Of a stretch of 56,088 bases of DNA, positions 17,091 to 24,788 are shown in pieces. The notes under the pieces are model-generated. The model was not told the origin of the DNA. It made no database searches and worked only from the letters and a program-made list of their open reading frames with translations. The DNA is from DASRHT01 sp035293765 (GTDB lineage: Bacteria > Chloroflexota > Ktedonobacteria > Ktedonobacterales > Ktedonobacteraceae), in contig DATGMF010000021.1 of assembly GCA_035293765.1 (NCBI GenBank), positions 1 through 56,088 of the forward strand, written 5' to 3'. The first letter of the stretch is position 1. The number at the start of each line of letters is the position of its first letter. The position numbers were made by a program, and so were the translations under genes.

Positions 17091-17377
17091 GGGCGGGTGC
17101 AAGACCCGCCCCTACATACGAACGAATGTGGTACCATATATGGCTCGTAGGGCGGGTGCAAGACCCGCCCCTACTACGAATGAATGTGGTACCATATATG
17201 GCTCGTAGGGCGGGTGCAAGACCCGCCCCTACTACGAATGAATGTGGTACCATATATGGCTCGTAGGGCGGGTGCAAGACCCGCCCCTACCTACGAACGA
17301 ATGTGGTACCATATATGGCTCGTAGGGCGGGTGCAAGACCCGCCCCTACTACGAATGAATGTGGTACCATATATGGC
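17091..17377. repeat. Five-copy tandem array of a 58-59 bp hairpin repeat
   Basis: Five head-to-tail units start at 17091, 17150, 17208, 17266 and 17325; the last is cut after about 53 bases. Each contains a strong hairpin GGGCGGGT-GCAAG-ACCCGCCC, then CTACNTACGAANGAATG, the restriction-like palindrome GGTACC, and CCATATATGG, a second perfect palindrome. Units 1 and 4 share the same variants (ACGAACGA), as do 2, 3 and 5 (ACGAATGA), suggesting duplication in blocks. The array ends 36 bases before the metY start codon, so it must lie in or next to that gene's promoter or leader. Confidence 0.92.
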
Positions 17378-17412
17378 AGGAGAAAAACGCTCAGATTGGA
17401 GAGGAGCACATC

Positions 17413-18720
17413 ATGCCAGAAATCGATAGTGACCATGTCTTTGGCTTCGACACCCTCTCGGTTCACGCAGGCCAGCGGCCCGATCCGGCGACGGGGGCGC
17501 GAGCAGTGCCCATTTACCAGACGACCTCATTTATTTTCGACGATACCGACCACGCGGCTCACCTTTTCGCGCTGCAACGCTTCGGTAATATTTACACCCG
17601 CATTATGAACCCGACGACCGCCGCCTTCGAGGAACGGATTGCCGCTTTAGAGGCGGGTACGGCGGCGGTGGCGACGGCCTCCGGCATGGCGGCACAGATA
17701 GCGGTGATGATGACGCTGCTGCGCCCCGGTGATGAGATTGTTTCTTCTAGCGGCATCTATGGTGGAACGCATACGCAGCTTGATATCACGTTACGCACCT
17801 GGGGCATCAATACCATCTTCGTGGATGGCACCGACCCGGAAAATTTCCGCAAAGCTATCACGCCTCGCACGCGCGCTCTCTATGGCGAAACTATCGGCAA
17901 TCCGCGCGGAGATGTGCTGGATATTCGCGCCATCGCGGATATCGCGCATGAGGCTGGCGTTCCTCTAGTGATCGATAATACCTTTGCGACCCCCTATCTC
18001 TGCCGCCCGTTTGAGCATGGCGCGGATATCGTAGTTCATTCGGCGACCAAGTTTATCGATGGACATGGCAATTCTATTGCCGGCGTGGTCGTTGAATCCG
18101 GCAAATTTCCCTGGGACAATGGGAATTTCGCCCATATCGTCGATCCTTCGCCCGGCTATCATGGCGTTCGCTTTTACGAGACCTTCGGAGATTTTTGCTT
18201 CTGCATGAAGCTGCGCTGCGAGACGATGCGCGATACGGGCGCCTGCATTAGCCCCTTCAACTCTTTCTTGCTGTTACAGGGGCTGGAAACGCTTTCGGTG
18301 CGCATGGAACGCCACTGCCAGAATGCGATACGCGTGGCTCAGTTCCTTCAGGAGCATCCTGCTGTGAGCTGGGTGCGCTATCCTGGCCTGCCTGGTGATC
18401 CCTCTTACGAACTGGCGAAGCGGTATCTGCCCCGTGGCGCAGGCTCAATCTTCACCTTTGGCGTTAAGGGTGGCTACGAGCCGAGCAAAGCGGTGATCAA
18501 TCATGTGAAGCTGTTCTCTCACCTGGCGAACGTTGGCGATACACGCAGCCTGATTATCCATCCGGCCAGCACAACGCACCAGCAGCTCGGGGAGGAGGCT
18601 CAGATAGCAAGCGGCGTGACGCCCGACCTGATCCGCCTCTCCATCGGGATCGAGAATATCGAAGATATCCTGTGGGATCTGGATCAGGCCCTGACTAAGG
18701 CAAACAAACTTGCAAGGTAG
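17413..18720 (+). CDS. metY: O-acetylhomoserine sulfhydrylase (MetY-type, Cys/Met metabolism PLP enzyme)
   Basis: A 435-residue PLP enzyme that would condense O-acetyl- or O-succinylhomoserine with sulfide to give homocysteine. It opens with FDTLSVHAGQRPDPATGARA and IYQTTSFIFDD, diagnostic of the MetY subgroup. The Schiff-base lysine is Lys213 in VHSATKFIDGHG, and the C-terminal NVGDTRSLIIHPASTTHQQL is the family signature. The start at 17413 has GAGGAG six bases upstream; the frame continues back into the repeat array and should not be extended. Its end overlaps the converging cobA gene by 26 bases. Nearby sulfite reductase makes the sulfide it needs. Confidence 0.92.
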   Translation: MPEIDSDHVFGFDTLSVHAGQRPDPATGARAVPIYQTTSFIFDDTDHAAHLFALQRFGNIYTRIMNPTTAAFEERIAALEAGTAAVATASGMAAQIAVMMTLLRPGDEIVSSSGIYGGTHTQLDITLRTWGINTIFVDGTDPENFRKAITPRTRALYGETIGNPRGDVLDIRAIADIAHEAGVPLVIDNTFATPYLCRPFEHGADIVVHSATKFIDGHGNSIAGVVVESGKFPWDNGNFAHIVDPSPGYHGVRFYETFGDFCFCMKLRCETMRDTGACISPFNSFLLLQGLETLSVRMERHCQNAIRVAQFLQEHPAVSWVRYPGLPGDPSYELAKRYLPRGAGSIFTFGVKGGYEPSKAVINHVKLFSHLANVGDTRSLIIHPASTTHQQLGEEAQIASGVTPDLIRLSIGIENIEDILWDLDQALTKANKLAR

Positions 18721-19507
18721 GCAGCGGCTCCAGTTCGCTCATAGCAGAGCGAGCCTCGAACCAGGCCAGCGGGTCGCTCAAATTGACCACGTCGCCGATG
18801 ATGGTGATGGCCGGTGATTTGATGCCCGCTACCTCAGCTCGCTCGACGATATCGACCAGCGTCCCCTTGACCATGCGCTGCTGAGGGAGCGTCCCTTGCT
18901 GAATTACTGCAACGGGCGTATCAGCCGCCATGCCGCCATTGAGCAAGCGTTGCGCGATCTGCGCGCAACGGCTCACGCCCATCATAATCACCAACGTCCC
19001 CCCCAGTTGCGCCAGCGTTTCCCAGTCTACGCTGTTGCTGCCACGCTGCTCATGGCCGGTCACAATAGTTACCAGCGAAGTATAGTCGCGATGGGTCACG
19101 GGGATGCCCGCGTAAGCCGGAACGGCGATGGCCGAACTCACCCCCGGCACCACTTCGAACGGTATCCCCGCCTCCGCTAAAGCCAGCGCCTCCTCGCCGC
19201 CGCGCCCAAAGACGAAGGGATCGCCTCCCTTGAGACGCACAATCACGAGATTCTCCCTGGCATAGCGAATGAGCAATTCATTAATCTCTTCCTGCTTCAC
19301 GGAATGCCTGCCCGGCTTTTTGCCAACAAAGACGCGCTGAGCCTGCAAAGGAGCCTCGTCCAGCAGTTCGACATTGACCAGGTTATCGTAAATCACCACA
19401 TCGGCGGCTCGCAGGCAGCGCAGACCCTTGACGGTGATCAATTCCGCATCGCCCGGACCGGCCCCCACAAGATAGACCTTTCCTCTGCCGCTCTGCTCAT
19501 ACCGCAT
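18695..19507 (-). CDS. cobA: Uroporphyrinogen-III C-methyltransferase (SUMT)
   Basis: A 270-residue SAM-dependent enzyme that methylates uroporphyrinogen III to precorrin-2, the first step to siroheme or cobalamin. Motifs: KVYLVGAGPGDAELITVKG at the N-terminus, VRLKGGDPFVFGRGGEE, VVPGVSSAIAVPAYAGIPVT, and the C-terminal IIGDVV. Its length is that of a stand-alone SUMT, not the fused CysG. It overlaps the precorrin-2 dehydrogenase gene by 11 bases (ATG at 19507; GTG at 19516 is an alternative) and lies downstream of sulfite reductase, so siroheme for that enzyme is its evident purpose. Confidence 0.93.
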   Translation of the reverse strand: MRYEQSGRGKVYLVGAGPGDAELITVKGLRCLRAADVVIYDNLVNVELLDEAPLQAQRVFVGKKPGRHSVKQEEINELLIRYARENLVIVRLKGGDPFVFGRGGEEALALAEAGIPFEVVPGVSSAIAVPAYAGIPVTHRDYTSLVTIVTGHEQRGSNSVDWETLAQLGGTLVIMMGVSRCAQIAQRLLNGGMAADTPVAVIQQGTLPQQRMVKGTLVDIVERAEVAGIKSPAITIIGDVVNLSDPLAWFEARSAMSELEPLPTLQVCLP

Positions 19508-20204
19508 CGCCAACACCCTCTATCTCTCTCGCAAGTTCAGTTTCAAGCTCTTCAGCCGGGACAGTCACACTGTAGCGTTGTAATAATGCGCTGGTCAGCG
19601 TGGTTGCCTGCTTCACGTCATTCTCACCCAGCAATGACAGGATGGGCGAAGTGAAGTAATCTTCGAAGAAATCGTCGCGCTTTTCATAGGAGACGCCTTG
19701 CTGGCGTAAATGCGTGCGCGCCAGAGCTGCCAGACGCATATACGAGCCATACGCGGGCGGGAAGTAGTCTTCCAGGCGCTGGCGAATGCGTTTCGCCAGG
19801 CTCGGGCTGGCTCCTTCGGTCGAGACGGCGATGGTAAGCTGATCGCGGCGCAGGACCGATGGCATGATAAATGTGCAGCGTTCCGGTACATCGACGATGT
19901 TGACCAGTTGCCCGCGTTCCTGCGTCTCTTCCCAGATGGTCTCGATCATCTGGGGATCGCTGGTTGCCGCGATGACCACAAAGGCTCCGGCTAAATCGCC
20001 CGGCGCGTACGACTTGCGCACGAGTTTGACCCTGTGGTGCGCGGCCTGCTGCAAAAGCTCATCGCAGAACTGCTGACCGATAACGCTCACCTCGGCACCA
20101 CTGGCGGTCAACGCGGCGGCCTTCTGCGCGGCCACGCGATCACCGCCGATCACAACCGCTTTGCGACCTCGTATATCAAGCATGACAGGATAATATTTAG
20201 GCAT
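19497..20204 (-). CDS. Precorrin-2 dehydrogenase / sirohydrochlorin ferrochelatase (siroheme synthase N-domain)
   Basis: A 235-residue NAD-dependent enzyme corresponding to the N-terminal half of CysG or to Met8p. It begins MPKYYPVMLDIRGRKAVVIG with the dinucleotide fold, continues FVVIAATSDPQ and VNIVDVPERCTFIMPSVLRR, and ends its core with TEGASPSLAKRIRQRLEDYF. It oxidises precorrin-2 and may insert iron. The C-terminal 85 residues, with an acidic end, are longer than the minimal domain. I start it at 20204; the frame runs upstream through repeat DNA to 20423, but that segment only translates the repeats. It is coupled to cobA by overlap. Confidence 0.9.
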   Translation of the reverse strand: MPKYYPVMLDIRGRKAVVIGGDRVAAQKAAALTASGAEVSVIGQQFCDELLQQAAHHRVKLVRKSYAPGDLAGAFVVIAATSDPQMIETIWEETQERGQLVNIVDVPERCTFIMPSVLRRDQLTIAVSTEGASPSLAKRIRQRLEDYFPPAYGSYMRLAALARTHLRQQGVSYEKRDDFFEDYFTSPILSLLGENDVKQATTLTSALLQRYSVTVPAEELETELAREIEGVGDAV

Positions 20205-20230
20205 GCACTCTCTTCTTTCGTTATGTTCCC

Positions 20231-20810
20231 ATCCGAGGCAGGGCAACCGCGAGGGATTGCCCCTACCCATCCATTGTCCACACCCGATGCATTGTCCACC
20301 GGCGATCCTGTCGCAGGGCAACCGGTAGGGACCCGATTCATCGCGTCCGATTGATCGCCCTGTCGTTCCCACAACAGCGCGGGCACCGCCACAGGGCAAC
20401 CGCGAGGGATTGCCCCTACCCATCCGTTATCGTCATCGGCGAACGGGTCACAATGGGGACAGGGCAACCGCAAGGGATTGCCCCTACCCATACATCTACC
20501 CATCCCATCGACCATTTCTCATCCCCAACCAGGGCAACCGCGAAGGCCCCAACATCATATCATCCCCCAACCAAAACCGAATCGGACCCACCCTGTTCGA
20601 TGGGATGACCAGGGGGCCGTCCCTCGCGGTTGCCGTGTCCGCCTGCGATGACCTTGCCCAATGCTGCAACGGTTGGCTAGGGGCAATCCCTTGCGGTTGC
20701 CCTGTTGCGGGTACGGGCATCTTGCCCCTACGCGGCAACGGTTGGCTAGGGGCTAGGGGCAATCCCTCGCGGTTGCCGTGTCCGCCTGCGATGACCTTGC
20801 CCGACCCTGG
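20231..20810. repeat. Cluster of REP-like palindromic repeats inside the sulfite-reductase/siroheme operon
   Basis: Six or more copies of a roughly 30-base element, AGGGCAACCGCGAGGGATTG followed by CCCCTACCCAT, fill the gap between sulfite reductase and precorrin-2 dehydrogenase. Forward copies start near 20240, 20393 and 20461, with a partial one at 20529; inverted copies lie near 20612, 20677 and 20746. The ends GGGCAA and TTGCCC make each copy able to fold. A 40-base segment beginning TCCCTCGCGGTTGCCG is present twice (about 20620 and 20764). No gene is visible in this 645-base gap. Confidence 0.85.
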
Positions 20811-20849
20811 GACACGACGATGCACATTACCATCGGGTCCCCACAACAG

Positions 20850-22604
20850 CTATCCGGCTCGGGTCAACGCTCCGACTCGCGCTTCCACCTGGGCGCGCAA
20901 TTGCTCGACGCCGTTGCGGTGACAGAAATCGCCGAGCGTTTCACCAGGCTGGCGCTCGTCTCGCCACAGCAGCAGGAGCGGGCGCAGGGTCGAGGCCAGG
21001 TCTCGGAGGTGGACCGAAGGGGCATAGAGCGTGTTCATGCGCGTATTGGCCCAGTCGCCGCCGACGTAGATGTTGTACACGTCTTTGGTGCGACCGACAA
21101 AGCCGATATCGCCCATGTAGGGGCGCGCGCAACCGTTGGGGCAGCCGGTCATACGCACACTGAGCGGCTCTCCTTCCAGGCCCAATGAGCGCATATCCTC
21201 CTCTATCTGTAGCATGACCGCAGGCAAAACGCGCTCAGCTTCCGCCAATGCCAGCCCGCAGGTCGGGAGAGCCGGACAGGCCATCGCGAAGCGGTACGCT
21301 CCGGCAGCGTTGGGATCGGTGGAAATACCATATTCGCTTAATAACACTTCAAGCGGCTTGCGCTGCTCCTCAGCGATGTCGGTCAATAGAATATTTTGCT
21401 GGCCCGTCAAACGAATACCGGGGCGGAATTGCTCTACGGCATGACGCAGCCCTGAGCGCAGGCGGATCGTCGCGGTATCTTTCACGCGTCCATTCTCGAC
21501 GTGCAGACCAACAAACCAGCGGCCATCGCCCTGCTGATGCCAGCCCAGATGATCTTCCACATCATGCAATACCACCGGACGCGGATCGGGCAAGCGATAG
21601 CCCAGTCGCTGCTCAACTTCAGCACGGAACCACGCGATGCCCCGCTCCTCCACCACGTATTTCATGCGCGCGTGCTTGCGGTTCTGCCGATCTCCGTAGT
21701 CGCGCTGAACCGTGACGATTGTCTCCACGACGGAGAGCACTTCATCGACGCCGGCGAAACACAGCGGAGTCGCCAGGCGCGGATAGGTCTCCTTCTTCCC
21801 GTGCGTCATGCCCATGCCGCCGCCGATGACAACGGTAAAGCCGACTAGCTCCTCGTCTTCAACGCAGGCGATCAGGCCAACGTCCTGGGTGTAGATATCG
21901 ACGCAGTTATCGCCCGGAAAGGCAACGCCGATCTTGAACTTGCGTGGCAGGTAGCTGTCCCCATAGATGGGCTCACTTTCCTGAGGGTCCGCAACGGTGC
22001 TGACCTGCTCGCCATCGATCCAGATTTCATGATATGCCTTGCTGCGTGGCGCGAGATGCATGGCGATGCGGTGCGCGATCTCCTGCACTCTGGCCTGAGC
22101 GCGGTTAGCAATGGGAGCGGGACAGGCCATGACATTACGGTTAACGTCGCCACAGGCTGCCAGCGTCGAGAGCAGAGCTTTGTTAATGCTGTGAATCGTT
22201 TGATGAAGATCACCCTTGAGCACGCCATGCAACTGGATGCCCTGGCGCGTGGTGATGCGCAATGTCCCATTAGCATACTTGTCAGCGAGCTCATCTTCGA
22301 CCAGATATTGCTCGGCGGTCAAGGCGCCGCCAGGGATGCGCGAACGCACCATAAACTGGTACGCTTTCTCCTCGCCTGCCTGCTTGCGCAACTGGCGCGC
22401 GTCCCTGTTCTCCTGCTGATAAATGCCATGAAATTTAATCAATTGCACCTGGTCTTCTGCAAAGTGCGTTGTATCCTGACTCAGCTCTTCAGCCACTTGC
22501 CCACGCAGATGATTGCTGGAAACTTTAATGCGTTCAACTTTGCTGCCCTCGCCCACTCCCAGTTGGATCAGGCTACGAGCTGCTTCATTGCGGTCCTGTG
22601 TCAT
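20850..22604 (-). CDS. Assimilatory sulfite reductase hemoprotein (siroheme / 4Fe-4S)
   Basis: A 584-residue enzyme of the sulfite/nitrite reductase family that reduces sulfite to sulfide with six electrons. The cluster and siroheme ligands are Cys443 and Cys449 (ACPALPTCGLA) and Cys488 and Cys492 (TGCPNGCARPY). The siroheme-binding TLRITTRQGIQLHGV (114-128) and CPAPIANRAQARV are in place. The length and lack of a flavoprotein gene nearby leave open whether it uses ferredoxin or a distant NADPH subunit. The ATG at 22604 follows AAGGAG. Siroheme genes follow it on the same strand after a repeat-filled gap. Nitrite reductase is an alternative but less likely in this sulfur context. Confidence 0.9.
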   Translation of the reverse strand: MTQDRNEAARSLIQLGVGEGSKVERIKVSSNHLRGQVAEELSQDTTHFAEDQVQLIKFHGIYQQENRDARQLRKQAGEEKAYQFMVRSRIPGGALTAEQYLVEDELADKYANGTLRITTRQGIQLHGVLKGDLHQTIHSINKALLSTLAACGDVNRNVMACPAPIANRAQARVQEIAHRIAMHLAPRSKAYHEIWIDGEQVSTVADPQESEPIYGDSYLPRKFKIGVAFPGDNCVDIYTQDVGLIACVEDEELVGFTVVIGGGMGMTHGKKETYPRLATPLCFAGVDEVLSVVETIVTVQRDYGDRQNRKHARMKYVVEERGIAWFRAEVEQRLGYRLPDPRPVVLHDVEDHLGWHQQGDGRWFVGLHVENGRVKDTATIRLRSGLRHAVEQFRPGIRLTGQQNILLTDIAEEQRKPLEVLLSEYGISTDPNAAGAYRFAMACPALPTCGLALAEAERVLPAVMLQIEEDMRSLGLEGEPLSVRMTGCPNGCARPYMGDIGFVGRTKDVYNIYVGGDWANTRMNTLYAPSVHLRDLASTLRPLLLLWRDERQPGETLGDFCHRNGVEQLRAQVEARVGALTRAG

Positions 22605-22621
22605 CGATATCTCCTTGCGCG

Positions 22622-22714
22622 TGGGCAGGCGCAAGGCCAGCCCTTGAAAATTCGCCAGCCAACGTCGTTGTCGCGTCTAGCTGTGCCTGGGCAGGCGCAA
22701 GGCCAGCCCCTACA
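22622..22714. repeat. Two REP-like elements upstream of sulfite reductase
   Basis: GGGCAGGCGCAAGGCCAGCC occurs twice (about 22622 and 22690), followed by CCTTG and CCTAC respectively. It is a variant of the GTAGGGGC...GCCC repeats scattered through the window and sits in the leader of the sulfite reductase gene. Confidence 0.7.
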
Positions 22715-22731
22715 AAAGCATTTTATGATAA

Positions 22732-22752
22732 TGTTGATATATTAAATCAACA
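22732..22752. promoter_or_regulatory. Candidate operator between sulfite reductase and the cysteine hydrolase gene
   Basis: TGTTGAT-ATATTAA-ATCAACA is a perfect inverted repeat with 7-base arms and a 7-base AT spacer, in the divergent promoter region. Its half site TTGA/TCAA recurs in the palindrome before the CysO operon. It looks like the binding site of a dimeric repressor; the regulator is not in the window. Confidence 0.5.
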
Positions 22753-22925
22753 ACATAACTTACTCTAATAGTAAGGAGAAGAGTATCGTCTGTCAACCCT
22801 TTTATCGGGGAAAATTAGCAGCATTGGCTGAATGCGCGAGAAATGCGGAATGACTTTGACCGCATTTTCTGGTAAACTCAGGACAAACGAACGAATCCTT
22901 GAGATGCGGAAAGGAGTCCGATGTT

Positions 22926-23468
22926 ATGAGTACAGATACAGCTCTAGTAGTCATCGATGTCCAGGTTGGTGTGGTGGGAGAAGCCCATCGCCGCGACGAG
23001 GTGCTCTCGAATATCAATCTATTGTTGGATCGCGCCCGCAGCAGTGGGACGCCCGTGATTTATGTGCAGCACAACGAGCGAGCAGGATACCAGTTGGAGC
23101 CAGGGACGCCATTGTGGCAGATTCACCCGGCGATTGCACCGCGCGAGGGTGAACCTGTCGTCCAGAAAGAATCGCCCGACTCCTTTCATGAGACGTGTTT
23201 GCAGACGGAGTTGGAGGCGCGCGGCATCAAACGCCTGGTCATCACGGGAGCTCAGACACAATATTGTGTCGATACAACCGTGCGCAGGGCCGTTGCTCAG
23301 GGCTACAATGTGCTGCTAGCCAGCGACGCCCACACCACCGATGATAGCGAGAGCCTGCCAGCAGAAAAAATTATCGCGTTCTACAACGAGACGCTCAATG
23401 GCTTCTGGGCCGGTGAGCACCGGGTGCGGTTACGGCCAGCCAGCGAGATCCATTTTGAAGCCCTGTAG
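22926..23468 (+). CDS. Isochorismatase-like cysteine hydrolase
   Basis: A 180-residue hydrolase of the nicotinamidase/isochorismatase fold. The catalytic triad is visible: Asp11 (VVIDVQ), Lys81 (VQKESPDSFHET) and Cys114 (GAQTQYCVDTT). The cis-peptide neighbourhood before the Cys matches the family, and AQGYNVLLASDAHTT follows as usual. The ATG at 22926 has AAGGAG nine bases before it. It diverges from sulfite reductase and is monocistronic. Likely substrates are small amides or ureido compounds; the true one is unknown. Confidence 0.88.
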   Translation: MSTDTALVVIDVQVGVVGEAHRRDEVLSNINLLLDRARSSGTPVIYVQHNERAGYQLEPGTPLWQIHPAIAPREGEPVVQKESPDSFHETCLQTELEARGIKRLVITGAQTQYCVDTTVRRAVAQGYNVLLASDAHTTDDSESLPAEKIIAFYNETLNGFWAGEHRVRLRPASEIHFEAL

Positions 23469-23507
23469 GAACCTACCGGTTCTCTTCAACATTGTGGGGA
23501 GGGTAGC

Positions 23508-23821
23508 AGGGCAACCGCGAGGGATTGCCCCTACCCATCCGTCCACAATTGGTCCCTCCTGTGGCCCCCATTGCGTGGTTGGCAATGCCCTTGCCCTGTT
23601 CACGTCCACATCGGCCCTATGCCCATTGTGGGCTGTTCGCCGGTGGGCAACCATGCATGGCTAGGGGCAATCCCTCGCGGTTGCCCTGTGGGGTTGCCCG
23701 CACTGTTGGTGGCATAAAGGACATGCGCGGAATGCTGTGGCGACGACATTCATGCCGTCCGCTTTAGCGCCGTGGCGGTGGCGAGGCGGTAAACCGAACG
23801 GGATCAATCCCGTCGCCACAG
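23508..23821. repeat. Repeat-filled intergenic region with an 87-bp inverted-repeat element
   Basis: The 396-base gap to the next gene holds three repeats and no gene. A forward REP-like copy (AGGGCAACCGCGAGGGATTG, 23508-23538) faces an inverted copy (about 23661-23688). A different element at 23735-23821 has 11-base terminal inverted repeats, CTGTGGCGACG and CGTCGCCACAG, and looks like a small mobile or fold-back element. Confidence 0.75.
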
Positions 23822-23864
23822 GGGGGTGTGGGGTGGTGGTGGGAACAATATTACTGGAACACGG

Positions 23865-24647
23865 CTATATTGCTGTGAAGGGATGAGTGATCAGCTCTCC
23901 ATCCTGTGGGATCAGCACGCGTGCAGCCAGCCCCTCTTCTGTCATCTTCTCCTTCAGGGCAGAGCGGGTGAGGCGGCAATGGTTGATCGTTTCCATGTGG
24001 ATGGCAATCACCTGAGCAGTAGGCAGCGCGTGGCAAACCTGGGCTACGTCCTTTTCGGACATGGTAATTGGGCCGCCGCCGGTGACATAGCTTGCGGCAC
24101 CGGTGTAGAGGATGACCACGTCAGGAGAAAACTGCTCAAGAGCCTGCTGCACTTCAGGGCACCAGACGGTATCGCCCGCAATATAGAGTGTTGGCTCGCC
24201 TGCTCTCTGGATGACGAAGCCGGAGACAGGCCCCATCTTTTTGCCTAGCTCGCCCGTGCCATGCTGACCGCCGGTACGGTCTATGCGCAGCCCGTGCCAT
24301 TCCAGGTGCTGCGTTACCGGCACGACCTGCGTAAATCCAGCCTGTTCGATGACGGCCTGATCTGGTGGCTGGCACAAAATGGGCAGGCGCTTTGGCAGCA
24401 AGGCTTGCGCGCGTGCATCCCAATGATCGCGATGGGTATGCGTCACTATCACCGCATCAATATGCTGAAGCAACTGCTCAAGCTCAGTTTGCGGGAGCGG
24501 CAGTTCAACCATAGGGATGCGCCTCTGGTTGCCCGCGTTGGCAATGGGGGCCATCGCCTCCGCCTCGCTGAGCATCGGATCAACAAGGATGCGCAGGTTG
24601 TTCACGGTAATCACAAAGGTGGCATGTCGCAGAAAATGGATCTCCAT
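23865..24647 (-). CDS. MBL-fold metal-dependent hydrolase (UlaG-like)
   Basis: A 260-residue metallo-beta-lactamase-fold protein. The metal motif is THTHRDHWD (His70, His72, Asp74, His75), with further ligands expected at TLYIAGDTVW and the late IAIHMETINH. The opening MEIHFLRHATFVITVNNLRI is typical of UlaG-like lactonases and related hydrolases. ATG 24647 has AGAGG seven bases upstream. It is a single gene. Its substrate is unknown; a lactone or phosphodiester is possible. Confidence 0.85.
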   Translation of the reverse strand: MEIHFLRHATFVITVNNLRILVDPMLSEAEAMAPIANAGNQRRIPMVELPLPQTELEQLLQHIDAVIVTHTHRDHWDARAQALLPKRLPILCQPPDQAVIEQAGFTQVVPVTQHLEWHGLRIDRTGGQHGTGELGKKMGPVSGFVIQRAGEPTLYIAGDTVWCPEVQQALEQFSPDVVILYTGAASYVTGGGPITMSEKDVAQVCHALPTAQVIAIHMETINHCRLTRSALKEKMTEEGLAARVLIPQDGELITHPFTAI

Positions 24648-24732
24648 AAATAAACCTCTTTCTGGCAAAAAAATATGCTACTAGCTGGCATGCTAGCATT
24701 GTAAAACATTCTGCCGACCGGACCAAAACATA

Positions 24733-24777
24733 GAGCCAACCATAGAGTGGCTGAATCGGTCACTCTATGGTTGGCTC
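24733..24777 (-). terminator. Strong hairpin terminator after EF-Tu
   Basis: A perfect 17-bp stem, GAGCCAACCATAGAGTG against CACTCTATGGTTGGCTC, with an 11-base loop begins 11 bases after the EF-Tu stop. On the minus strand it is followed by TATGTTTTGG, a moderate T-rich tail. Confidence 0.8.
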
Positions 24778-24788
24778 ATGTGCAAACG

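Noticed and set aside
17091..17377. CRISPR array
   Set aside because: The whole 58-59 bp unit is repeated; there are no unique spacers and no cas genes nearby.
17359..17412. N-terminal extension of MetY
   Set aside because: It translates the end of the repeat array; the ATG at 17413 has the ribosome site and begins the family-like sequence.
20205..20423. N-terminal extension of precorrin-2 dehydrogenase
   Set aside because: The extra residues only translate REP-like repeats (RGNPSRLPC twice); the true domain begins at the ATG at 20204.
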